Below the pieces are notes generated by a model that was not told the origin of the DNA, did no database searches, and worked only from the letters and a program-made list of their open reading frames with translations. Below, piece after piece: positions 33,961 to 44,838 of a stretch of DNA of 64,000 nucleotides (positions are counted from its first letter, which is position 1; every line of letters begins with the position of its first letter). The stretch is from Amaurobius ferox (Eukaryota > Arthropoda > Arachnida > Araneae > Amaurobiidae), in NCBI GenBank assembly GCA_951213105.1, contig OX578145.1, positions 114,972,239 to 115,036,238 of the forward strand. The letters are read 5' to 3'. Made by a program: the position numbers and the translations under genes.

Positions 33961-34539
33961 GTCCCTGAATATAAGCAAAATTATCAATGTATTAAAAGCT
34001 ATTAACTAAAGTATTTTTGCATGTAACAGAGTGGGGCATTATTGTGAAAATTAAGTTAAGTATTCAAATTTTTCGTTTGTAAAAGTTTGTTTTACTGCTG
34101 TTAAAAACATATCATTATATTTTGAAAGCGGAAAAAATGTAGCTTCTCTGAATATTATGCAGAGTGTCCCAAAAAGATTGAAACGCACTTTAATTCTTTA
34201 CCTGGAGATAAGTGGGCAATGTAAATTGCAGAAATGTTGAAAGTAAGATAGGAAATATGACTATGTTAATGAAATAGTCCTCCCATTAATTTTCAAAAAG
34301 TTACACTTTTTTAAATTTTTATACGACCCCCTTAGACAAAATTTGGAAACAGATGTTCTTAAACTTCTTTTTAAGACATCAATTTAAATATTTTAATAGA
34401 ATGAATAACAACGTCATTTAGATTACTTTAGGAATTTGCACGTGATTGTGAATTTTAAGTTTCTTTATAATGTATATTCCATATGAAGAACAAGTATACT
34501 GCAAGTACACAATAAAATTGGAAGTGCAATTCATTAAAT

Positions 34540-34717
34540 GAAGAGTTTAATTCCAAATGGGCCTAAATCACTTTCGCTTGGGTATCATGTTGCGGCAGCT
34601 GCGTTACAGCTCCTAGTAAGTGACTTTAGATACGTAACAGTAGGTGGCAATATTGCACTATATTATGCAAGACGAACAAGTGAAAGTGATTTAGGCCCTT
34701 TCGGAATTAAGCTCTTC
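34540..34717. mobile_element. 178-bp MITE with ~41-bp terminal inverted repeats
   Basis: Left end gaagagtttaattccaaatg (continuing to 34580) is the near-perfect inverse of the right end at 34677-34717. The two differ at about four positions. The arms include ggcctaaatcactttcRctt. The open frame 34538-34762 simply translates the MITE. The target duplication is unclear (aaat on both sides is possible). Confidence 0.8.
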
Positions 34718-37032
34718 AAATGTTCAATGGCCTTGTTATATGATAGAACTTTCGTAATGTGATAAGAGAAAATGAAAAAAATGAAACTCTGTTACAAATG
34801 AATGTGCAAAATTTTCTGATTATATTCTTGTTTAGGTATTAGTGCAGTAGTTGAAATAATGTTTAATACCAAAATCAATGTTTATTCAACAATTTCGTCA
34901 AAAGCGGATTGAATGATAATGAAGAAAAAACAAATCCTTATCAAGTGTATACATCAAACATAACAAAATGTTTACATTATTGACAGCATATATCAAATAT
35001 ATATATTTGGATACATATTGTTTTTTCATATGCACTTGTCCATCTGGTTGTTTTGAGACCAGATATAGATTACCATTTGTAAACAAACATTTCAAATTTT
35101 AAATATTTTTTAGTATTTTAAATTTTCAAAATTTAAATTAACTATTTTTAAATACGTATTAAGTTTTAACATTTAAATTTTTTAAAAGCATACAAAAATA
35201 TCAAAATAAAAAAGAATAGGTGACCTCATTTATAAGGAGAAAAGGGCAAGATGTATACACATAAAATTCATTTTCAAGTAAGCTGTGACAGTAAATACGT
35301 AAAGTACCTCTGCTTTAGATGGGAATAAATTTTGTTAACCATTACACATTAAAATTTGTTAAAATAAATCTTAAGCTGATGTTCAGATTTTCAATATATC
35401 GTATCAAAAGAAAATTTAATATGTTATTTTATAAAAATATTAAAATATGTAAGTTCATATTTTAATAGTTAATAATGTTAATTGGAATTCATTTGTGTTT
35501 GCAATCCTTGATTCAAATCTATAAAGGGTTCAAAATTAGTGGTTGTTAAATTTTGTACCTATATATTTTACTTTGATGGAAATTTTAGATACGCAACCGT
35601 TCTGCCTTTCTTCACATGTATGATGCAGATTCCATTTTATCCATTTATTCTTCCTTTTAACAATCTAACTAATTCATATCATGGATTACATGCACCCTGC
35701 AGCACAGAAGGGTCAAAGACAGGTCTGCTAATAAAATATGATTTATTTTGTGAGTTGAATAATGAAAACAAAATAAATAATTTGAAAATTGCACCCAAAT
35801 AAGACATTTTGGTAACTGGGGAAAATTGGTTAGATGCCATTGTTGCGTGACTTTTTGCTCCTACTTTCTAACCCTGCATATATAAGGCATTTATTTACGT
35901 TATGTTGAAAATAGCTTATTTACCATTTCCCAAATGATAACAAGTTTAACCATAATTACATTGTTGTTAGATAGGTAGTCCCTTTGCCTCCATAATGATA
36001 TCTCAAACACTAATTATTTTATTCAAGTTTTTGTTCAACAATGAAATTATATATTATTTGATCTAAAGTTAATTTAATTTAAATAAATATATGGTTTATA
36101 TTTGATTAGAGGGCCGTATAACAATAAATCCACATATGTCTGGTGATATTAAAAATGCAAGAGCGATACTAATTGTGAGACAAACAAAACTAAATACTAG
36201 GGAATATTAATGTTTAAAAATGACTCACGCTCCATAGTTTGTGTAGTAAGTCACTAACAGATAGTGAGCATTGAAAGACACTAGAGCATAGATGCTCTGC
36301 ATGGATACATCTAGTGAATAAAATTTTCTGACAGCTGTTCAAAACATTGCCTTTTTATGCTACAACACAAACCGGTAGTAATTAAAGTTTCAATTTTACA
36401 ATTATGCACTACACAATATCGTCACTTGGAACTTCCCATGCTGATATAAGTACAACTATAATGCTGATTAAACCTCATAACTTAATATTTACAAATTAAC
36501 CCAATATTTACAAATTTAACCAAATATTTAATGTAAATATTAACATAATATTTACAAATTTAAGCATAATTTCAAAAACTAACAATATGTCATTAACTTT
36601 CAAGCATTGAACATATTAAAAGCTAGCAAAATTATCTTCTATGCCAAAGAATTCAATTATGATCTTTGGACAAAGAAGAAACTCAGCTGGCATGTCAAGT
36701 ATATAAAAATTATTTTACAGTATGAACAAATTTTAAAAAGTAATCATTTCAGTACAAAACTAATGTGTAAAAATAAAATGATAAATATATTAAATTAGTA
36801 ATACATCTCTATCCTACGTCTAACTATGAATAAATCTTGAAAACGTTATTCCAAAAGAAAAAATTAAAGTACATATAGATAATAACAGAAAAATTTTGCT
36901 AGAATAATTAGTAACATTTTATGTAATGTTATTTATTGTTCATAAATACTGAAAAAATTATCCCAGATATTTCTTTATTTACAGCACACATAACATATAA
37001 GCAATGTAAGCAGAACGAATAAAATTAAAAAA
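34718..37032. other. AT-rich DNA, no supportable gene
   Basis: Short frames at 34898-35095, 35539-35802 and 36607-36798 show no domain. A cluster of diverged atatttacaaattaa repeats is visible near 36480-36570. Confidence 0.5.
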
Positions 37033-37044
37033 TTAAACTTCGTA

Positions 37045-38760
37045 TTGGAAGACAGCCGTGAGGACCTGATCTGCCACATGGCTAACAGGTTTGTTGCCCC
37101 CACGACTGAGGGTCGCCAACGGACGACCAAGCTGAGGTCCAGAGAGCCACGGTGATGTGGAATGCACCAAACATAGCACCAATAGTAGACAAAACGCCAG
37201 GCATAGTGAGACTTTACTTCTTCTGGAACCAAGACCACACACACCACGCCCCAGAGAACAGCAACAGGGAACAGAAGCAGCACAGCCGACCCCCGGGGAG
37301 CCTCCCCAAGAAGAGGCCGACCAGGCTGTGAAAAGCCCCTGCTCCACAAGGTGGAGAAGGGGCACCATGCAGCGGGAAACGATAGATGTCGATTGCAGTG
37401 ACCATCCAAAAGTGCCGAGGAGAAATGCCAGCATATCTGGCAGACCAGAAGAGTTTTTCCTTTTTGCAGGGGATTTCGACTTTCTACCCTTCGGTAGTTA
37501 TGCAGAGGCAGTATACAACTTAAAGAGGCGCTGTCGTAACCCGGACCTATACCTGTACTGCCAGGTTAGCTTAACCTATGTATAACCTAAAGGAAAAAAG
37601 GGAAATACTAAAACTAAACAAGAAGAAGAAGAGAGAGAGAGAGAGAGAGAGGGGGGGCAAGGAACAAGCAGGCCCCCGGGAGGACCAGACGGCGGGCGCG
37701 AAGGCCAAAAGGCAAACTAAGGGGTCAAGAGACCAGGCCAAAAAGATGGCAAAAACCAGGGGAGCAGAGTATATGAAGCACTCAAACAGGGTCCAAAAGG
37801 GTAAACTACGGCAAGGGGGGAGAGAGAGGAGGCCACCAGAGGGTAAAGAGAAGAGGAAGGAAAGACGTAACCTAGGAGGACAGAGGTCCAATGCCTTGTG
37901 GCAAAGAGGACAGAGAACAGAAACAAAGCCTTAAGGGCTGAAAAGCAACTTAAACTAAGAATACTAGCTAAGGCGCGCGCGGCTAGAAAATCCGACTTGA
38001 TAGGAGTCCCAGGGAGTACCTAAAAGAAAAACGTTAAGGGGAGCGGAGGACGACGGGCTGCGAGATGGCAGGCCGAGGAAACCTACGCAGACCAGCTAAC
38101 TGCAGATGGCTTCTTCCTATCTTCTTACCTGAAAAGAGAAGGGATGAAGAGGCATACATAAAAAGGTTCAAATATGTGACGCGGGGAGCTGAAAGGGAAA
38201 AGCGTTAATCCTGAAAAAGAAAAATGTGTTAATAACATTATAGCAGAGAATATACACAAGGGAGGACTTTGCCTCAGAGAACGCTGGCCAGGACAAACCC
38301 CCGGCAGCGCGGAAAACCAGAGTACCTAAGTACCATACCTAACACTGAGACCTCTGCTGGGGAGAATACTCCAATGCCACGCTAAGGTGGCGACCCGTTG
38401 AACTAAAACTAAGGGATACACAACTAAGAAGTTAAGATGCTGGGACAATACCCCAGGATAACGCAATTTTACACCAAGAAAGAACAAACTGGGACAATAC
38501 CCCAGGACCAAGAGGAATAGAAAAAGCAGAGAGTAGGGGAGCCCCCCTAGGCTGAAGATGATAGAGGCGTCGAGGGGGGAGGAAAGGGAGACAAGAGAAG
38601 GAAAGGGAATGAGGAGAAAGAGAGAAAGAAAAGTCCTACAGGAGTAGGGGACATTGGAGTAAAAAGATTCTCCAATGACGAAATGTCGCACGGGAGTAGA
38701 GGCTCTCTCCGAATCATGGTGGGAACTTCCTTCCACCGATTCCCATCCTCATCCTTCCAG
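37045..38760. mobile_element. Unclassified GC-richer insertion flanked by 12-bp direct repeats
   Basis: ttaaacttcgta occurs immediately before (37033-37044) and after (38761-38772) a 1,716-bp segment whose composition is visibly richer in G and C and in purines than anything nearby. The ends read ttggaagacagccgtgag and …cattcccatcctcatccttccag, so only about six terminal bases are inverted (tggaag/cttcca). It contains a GA-rich run (37621-37651) and a duplicated tgggacaataccccagga (38432 and 38490). Overlapping frames on both strands (for example 36975-37409 minus, 37157-37585 plus) have no domain I recognise and may be composition-driven. The 12-bp repeats suggest retroposition or an insertion with a long target duplication. 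Confidence 0.6.
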
Positions 38761-38946
38761 TTAAACTTCGTACTTACTTTATACTTCTTAAATTAAAATG
38801 AATAGGGGATTCAGTAGCAAAATAAACTACAAAAAGCACTATTTGGTTTGGTTTGTTTCGCAGAAGAAAAAAAGTGGTAAATTCGGTTGGCAAGGGTTAC
38901 GGCATTGTGTTTCAACTGCACTGCAACTGCTGAGCATTGGCGCGTT

Positions 38947-39023
38947 ATTGGGATTTTCGCCAAGGACCGATGTTAGCGCCACCTGGTGGCCATCCTGGGT
39001 TCTGTACACACCACCGATTCTTT
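38947..39023 (-). repeat. Short dispersed repeat, partner of 26724-26800
   Basis: The reverse complement reads agaatcggtggtgtgtacag, then aacccaggatgg, accaggtggc and ttggcgaaaa, matching the 26.7-kb copy. It directly abuts the LINE RT relic. Confidence 0.5.
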
Positions 39024-39176
39024 TTACGCGGCCTCAATAGGGGTGGAAAAAGCCCCACCAGTAATAAGTCTAAGGATATTATTTCGTACAATCTCCAATT
39101 TCTTCTGGATAGTTTCAGATGCAGTTATCAGTAGCTCAGCTCCATATTCGACTGCAGGTCTGATGTAGGACTTATA
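39024..39176 (-). pseudogene. LINE reverse transcriptase fragment (post-thumb)
   Basis: A 50-codon minus-strand frame ending in TAA encodes YKSYIRPAVEYGAELLITAS and LRLITGGAFSTPIEAA. This is typical of the conserved stretch downstream of the RT thumb in Jockey/R1-like ORF2 (YxxxIRPxLEYG…VQNxxLRxITGxxxxTP). It begins abruptly at the symmetry axis of an inverted repeat (39152-39195). Confidence 0.75.
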
Positions 39177-39195
39177 GTCCTACATCAGACCTGCA
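39152..39195. repeat. Perfect 19-bp inverted repeat at RT fragment end
   Basis: gcaggtctgatgtaggact, a short ata-type loop, then agtcctacatcagacctgc, with near-symmetry continuing outward (attcga…tcgaat). The right arm repeats part of the RT-coding sequence in reverse, as expected for a fold-back or template-switch event. Confidence 0.85.
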
Positions 39196-39224
39196 TCGAA
39201 TATATCGTCCCAGCAAAATATAGT

Positions 39225-39587
39225 ATGGTAACTGTAGGAGGGGTCGATCTTGCTCCGAAGAAGTGGGATTCAAGAGTGCTCATAAAACTTTTTCCTGGGA
39301 TGGCCAAATTCAAGGATAAGAAGTAAACATCAACTAGATTTACACCTATATTTGTGACTTTGAATGTCTATGGGAGGGCCAGTACCACCTTACGCGAGCT
39401 CTACGGGCACCTATAGAACTTATTCCAGTGGGGGGCAAACTCAAGGATGAGATGTACAATACCGACTAGATTGTGACATTTGTGATTTTCAACATCCCCT
39501 ATGAGCGTCCCATGGCAAGAGCATCCATAGAACTTTTTCCCAAGAAGGGCATATTCAAAGATGAGATGTACAATATCTACTAGCTTG
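39225..39587. repeat. ~120-bp minisatellite, left part
   Basis: Units share agaacttttycc, gggcaaactcaaggatgagatgtacaatatcgactag and atttgtgacttt…tgggagggc blocks, with a spacing of roughly 110-125 bp. The array breaks off at ctagcttg (39580-39587) and resumes with the same ctagcttg at 56917. A degenerate piece also occurs at 40590-40720. Confidence 0.75.
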
Positions 39588-40910
39588 CAGTGGCATAGCG
39601 TCCATTGAGGCTCAGAAGCTGAGCCTCTCCTGTTTAAAATCTAATTTAAAGATACTTTAATTTATTATATTTTTTAATATAACTTTTTGAATATATATGT
39701 CTTTTCTTAGAAAACTCTTACACTTTACTTACTTAAAATGAAATGCTTCAAAGTATTTTTCCCATTAAAAAGCATATCTAGAAGCGGAAATCATCTAGCT
39801 TTTACGAGCCGGATGGTCTGGGCTTTCGGGTTCATTGAAAGAAGCATGATATTAGCCTCGCCCACCTGTTAAACTCCGTCTTGGGTGATAAGCTAGAACT
39901 ATGAGCTAGCTTCCAGGAAGGGGTGGCTATTTCTTCCCCTATTTTAAACCCTTTATAAACAACGTAATGACAGACAATGATTGCATATGGGACGTGACAT
40001 TTCATAAATGAAAATTTCTTGGACAACGGATCCGCCATTTTGGGTCAAACATGGTACATTAATTTATCTTCGCAGAAAAAAGTCATATGTAATACAAAAA
40101 AATATGAGTCATTTTCTACTTATAACATGACATTCGCCTAAATTTAAACAATATCAAGGCAAGGAAACACACTAATAATTAAACTTAGGTAGTTTATGAA
40201 GTACACTTAGTTACAGCAACAATATGGCGAAGCATCCGTTTGCGTATTTGTGAGTTTTAGAAAGAATAAATCTGATTTCCGTTTAATAATCATGTTACAG
40301 GAAAATCTCAGTTAAGAAAAAGGAATTGATAATTTCCTAGTGGACTTTTAGCGTATTGTGGTTGATATTAATTAATACTTAACTTACTTTGAAAGTATAG
40401 TATTTATAAATAATTAATATACAAAATTGTTTAAGCATATTGTTGACTACAGTGTTCTCACCCATTTTCAGTACACTCCTTTGAATTGCTTTATTTCGTT
40501 AGTTCCAACTGTTTATATTTACAAAACTATTATATTTTTACTGTCACTTGCTGATAATATTCTAATATATTTCTACTTCATACATAAGCACCTGTAAAAC
40601 TTTTTCCAGGGAGGGGAGGGCAAACTCAAGTCCATGATATATAACATAGATAGGCCTGATGCTCGCCTTTGTTATATTACTGTCCAAGGGGGAGTGTTAC
40701 TCCCCACCGCCTTTACATTCCCTATGGACAACTATGACTTCATATTTAATAAAATGATTGTAAAAGTTCATCTAATTCAGAAATAAGAAGACATTTAAAA
40801 TGTTATATCTTGTATTAATCTTACATAGGTAACATTTTTAAGTCTCGTGCATTTCATCCACTCTTTACATTTTTATTCAAAATTATTTTATTTTATTCAG
40901 CAATAAAAAA

Positions 40911-41678
40911 TCTGATGTGGGCAACACATGACTTTCCTTCTATAATGCAATGAATTTACTACTTTTACAGTTTAAAAAATGTTATTCTTATAGTAGATAC
41001 TTATATTCTTTCCAAGATATTGAATTTTCGTCAATTAGTCGTCATTTTCATTGATTTAGCGCCATTTTTATCAACTTGGCGAAATTTTCGTTAATTTGGC
41101 AACAATTAAAAATGTCGCCATGTTGGCGACATTCCGCCAAAATCTCGCCAAGCGTTATAAACAGAGAAATAAGTTATTCTTACAGCAGATAAATGACTAT
41201 TGGCGTTCATATACAAAAGTATTACTCAAAGTATCTTTTTTCATGAATGGAACGAGCTAGATCCACGAGATTGATGTCACCCAATTTATCGCATGGTATT
41301 ACATATGAAAAGTGGACATGTTTCTCATTAGGAAATATTTTTTTTATTTTATATAACTTTTTAATAATTTTTGGAAAAATGTGCAATATCTCGAGAATGG
41401 TTCATGTTAGCGTTCTAAACTTTATGTCAATCGTTTTCTAATGAAAAATTACATAAGAAATGTCTATTTGCGTAACTTTAGTAGCGATTTTGATTTTTTG
41501 ACGATTTTTTCAAATTTCACTCGAAAATTTAGGGCGGTTCTGAATATTCGATTGCGTATAAAAACAATAGACTTCCAGTGTTTACGGATTGTGATTTTTT
41601 TACCAAATTTCGTTCGAATCGGTCCATTCGCTCGTCAGTTATCGTCTCCACAGACTCACACACACACACACACACACA
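40911..41678. repeat. Dispersed repeat R2, unit A, left part
   Basis: From tctgatgtgggcaacacatg through actttccttctataatg, ttggcga-rich blocks, the gtcgccatgttggcgac palindrome (near 41114), ctcgagaatggttcatgtta, and aatcggtccattcg to a (CA)n run. It matches 55765-56670 closely. The unit is cut at the (CA)n by the 12-kb hAT and continues at 53733. Confidence 0.88.
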
Positions 41679-41739
41679 CAGGGCCGGCTCAAGGATATTT
41701 TCGTATGTGGGCAAAACCATATGGGGCCGCCCCTATATA

Positions 41740-41855
41740 TATATATATATATACTAATATTTATCCATGTACTTGACTTGTCTGCTGCATTATGCTCGTA
41801 TTTTATATATTGGATATACGTTGTTTACGTATATCCGTATTAACATCCTATTTTA

Positions 41856-41886
<31 letters not shown>
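41740..41886. repeat. AT microsatellites
   Basis: Two (TA)n runs near 41731-41752 and 41860-41886 lie close to the left end of the 12-kb hAT. Confidence 0.85.
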
Positions 41887-41889
<3 letters not shown>

Positions 41890-42155
41890 TTTTTTGCCTT
41901 TATAATTAAATATTAATTTTTTAATAAACATATTTATTGTTAGGATCGCGCTTATTTTTGCAAATAACATCTATGGATTTATAATAGTATGTATATGTAC
42001 CTTCTCCTTCAATCATTTGAAGCTAGTGAATTACCTTTTTTGACGGGATACATTAAAATTTCCAATTTAACTGAACATAAATTCAACTTATAATAAAATA
42101 GATACTAAAAATATCCCATAATTATCACAGTTACGCATAAAAAATACTATACATT

Positions 42156-42616
42156 TGCAGAGTCTACTTCGATAATAAAAGTTTGCAATTTCGTCTCAGT
42201 AGCTCAACAGTAGAGCATAGGAGAGCCATTACGAAGACCCGTGGTTCAATTTCCGGTCGGGACAACAAGGTTCTTTACAATGACGCTCGGACAAATCAAC
42301 CCTGTAGTTTAGTGCAATGATGTCGGTGGTCTGAAAGTGAGCATAGTACGACTATGCACGGATTTAATGGACTGTGGTATATTGCTCGTCGATTTCAAAT
42401 CGGGAGGTCAAAGTTCAGCCAGAAAGCTGATCTGGGGATAAAAATAGCATCAGAAAGCTAATCTAAGGTAAAAATAGCAGGAAGTAGGTAGTTCGTCAGA
42501 TTGTCAGTTGCACATCAATCTGACATTAAAATGTGGAAAGTGCAAAGTCTACTTTGACAATAAGAGCTTGCAGTTCCGTCCCAGACACGTGGTTCGATTC
42601 CCGTTGTTCTTTACAC
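42156..42616 (+). mobile_element. tRNA-derived SINE fragments, one complete head and one deleted
   Basis: 42193-42263 looks tRNA-like: the ends gtctc/gggac can pair, with an A-box-like tagctcaacagtagagc and a B-box-like gtggttcaatttcc. The leader gcagagtctacttcgataat recurs as gcaaagtctactttgacaat at 42542. There it joins directly to acacgtggttcgattcccg, so the second copy has lost the A box. Between them are small tandem duplications (agaaagctRatct…aaaaatagca). A dispersed SINE head, not a functional tRNA gene. Confidence 0.6.
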
Positions 42617-43451
42617 ATTATATTGTATTTAAGAAACATTTATTTTTCACGCTATAGTTTTATTAGGTAATTATTAGATTGACTGAAAATTTAGCATTTT
42701 TATTAGAATCATTATTCTAAATTTGTTCTAATAATCTACTACGCTTTGTACATATTGATCTTGATTAATTTATAGTTAAAATACTGAATACTATAACAGG
42801 GCATTTTTTTGGCTTTAGCAAAAAATAACCATGAATGTATGACTTTGAATGCATCCAATTAATACAACACAGTAGCCTGACAACAAATAAAATTGACTAT
42901 TAAAATGTAAAAGCAAGTGATATAATATATAAAAACAACAACTAAAAATAATAATAAATGCATTTTAAGGCACAATTTAATGAACAGGTTATTGAGGCGT
43001 CTAAACACTCCTCCATTGAAAACCAAATACATTTTAGGGCAATAAGAAGTAATAAAATAGTAACATATTTATAAAACTTATTACACTTCTAAATTTCTTA
43101 TAAAATTTAATTAAAACCGCAATAATTAGAAAAAATATAAAACTTTAAACACTGAAAAATTGGGTACAGAATATATGCAGACCATTCAATTTAAAAACAT
43201 AATTCTGAAGAATTAATTTTCTTTTGAGCACCTAAATATATATTGTTTAAATTTAATGTGCGAGAAATGGTTTCTGGATAAGGTAAAAAAATGGATCTAA
43301 CTGAAGCAATATGTAACTTTATACTTAAATAATAATTATTTTTTATTTTTTATATATAAAATATTTTATTGCCTCATTATTTTAATAGTCGAATCATATC
43401 TAAATTCCTTTTGACATTTTAAAAGTGGCTAAATTCCTCTTGCTATTTTAA

Positions 43452-44838
43452 TCCATTTTTTTTTTATTTTAAAAAGTACAGCAACTCCAGTTGTAATCAG
43501 ATAAAATTATTAATGAAAGTGAACTTTTCGTGATTTAAAGGTAGCCAAATCTTGTATTATGCTATGCACATCCAATTCATTGGTAATATCACTCTCCAAG
43601 GAGATCATAGCAAGTTCGTTAAGTCTTTCTTGGTTCATAGTAGAACGTAAATAATTTTTTTTATTTTAAAAAGTACAGCAACTCCAGTTGTAATCAGATA
43701 AAATTATTAATGAAAGTGAACTTTTCGTGATTTAAAGGTAGCCAAATCTTGTATTATGCTATGCACATCCAATTCATTGGTAATATCACTCTCCAAGGAG
43801 ATCATAGCAAGTTCGTTAAGTCTTTCTTGGTTCATAGTAGAACGTAAATAATTTTTTTTATTTTAAAAAGTACAGCAACTCCAGTTGTAATCAGATAAAA
43901 TTATTAATGAAAGTGAACTTTTCGTGATTTAAAGGTAGCCAAATCTTGTATTATGCTATGCACATCCAATTCATTGGTAATATCACTCTCCAAGGAGATC
44001 ATAGCAAGTTCGTTAAGTCTTTCTTGGTTCATAGTAGAACGTAAATAATTTTTTTTATTTTAAAAAGTACAGCAACTCCAGTTGTAATCAGATAAAATTA
44101 TTAATGAAAGTGAACTTTTCGTGATTTAAAGGTAGCCAAATCTTGTATTATGCTATGCACATCCAATTCATTGGTAATATCACTCTCCAAGGAGATCATA
44201 GCAAGTTCGTTAAGTCTTTCTTGGTTCATAGTAGAACGTAAATAATTTTTTTTATTTTAAAAAGTACAGCAACTCCAGTTGTAATCAGATAAAATTATTA
44301 ATGAAAGTGAACTTTTCGTGATTTAAAGGTAGCCAAATCTTGTATTATGCTATGCACATCCAATTCATTGGTAATATCACTCTCCAAGGAGATCATAGCA
44401 AGTTCGTTAAGTCTTTCTTGGTTCATAGTAGAACGTAAATAATTTTTTTTATTTTAAAAAGTACAGCAACTCCAGTTGTAATCAGATAAAATTATTAATG
44501 AAAGTGAACTTTTCGTGATTTAAAGGTAGCCAAATCTTGTATTATGCTATGCACATCCAATTCATTGGTAATATCACTCTCCAAGGAGATCATAGCAAGT
44601 TCGTTAAGTCTTTCTTGGTTCATAGTAGAACGTAAATAATTTTTTTTATTTTAAAAAGTACAGCAACTCCAGTTGTAATCAGATAAAATTATTAATGAAA
44701 GTGAACTTTTCGTGATTTAAAGGTAGCCAAATCTTGTATTATGCTATGCACATCCAATTCATTGGTAATATCACTCTCCAAGGAGATCATAGCAAGTTCG
44801 TTAAGTCTTTCTTGGTTCATAGTAGAACGTAAATAATT
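43452..44838. repeat. 197-bp tandem array, seven copies, derived from transposase 3' end
   Basis: aaaaagtacagcaactccag begins at 43471, 43668, 43865, 44062, 44259, 44456 and 44653, exactly 197 bp apart, and the units look identical. The last unit (44653-44838) contains the final ~48 codons and stop of the hAT transposase on the minus strand. Every unit therefore repeats the gene's 3' end plus ~50 bp of downstream sequence. Units join in T-runs (aataatttttttt), suggesting slippage or unequal exchange. Confidence 0.97.

Noticed and set aside
34159..34330. mariner-like element starting at gagtgtcccaaaaagattga
   Set aside because: The start resembles known terminal sequences, but no second end and no transposase fragment could be found.
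34538..34762. 74-codon protein gene
   Set aside because: The frame spans a MITE with inverted ends and a little flank.
37157..37934. Host protein genes in the GC-rich segment
   Set aside because: Overlapping open frames occur on both strands, driven by composition and a GA run. No domain or splice structure could be supported.
41529..41776. Open frames across the R2/hAT-B junction
   Set aside because: They cross a CA microsatellite and a transposon border; not a gene.
42193..42263. Functional tRNA gene
   Set aside because: The A and B boxes and a partial acceptor stem are visible, but the anticodon arm is poor. The surrounding leader is repeated at 42542 without the A box, which fits SINE heads.
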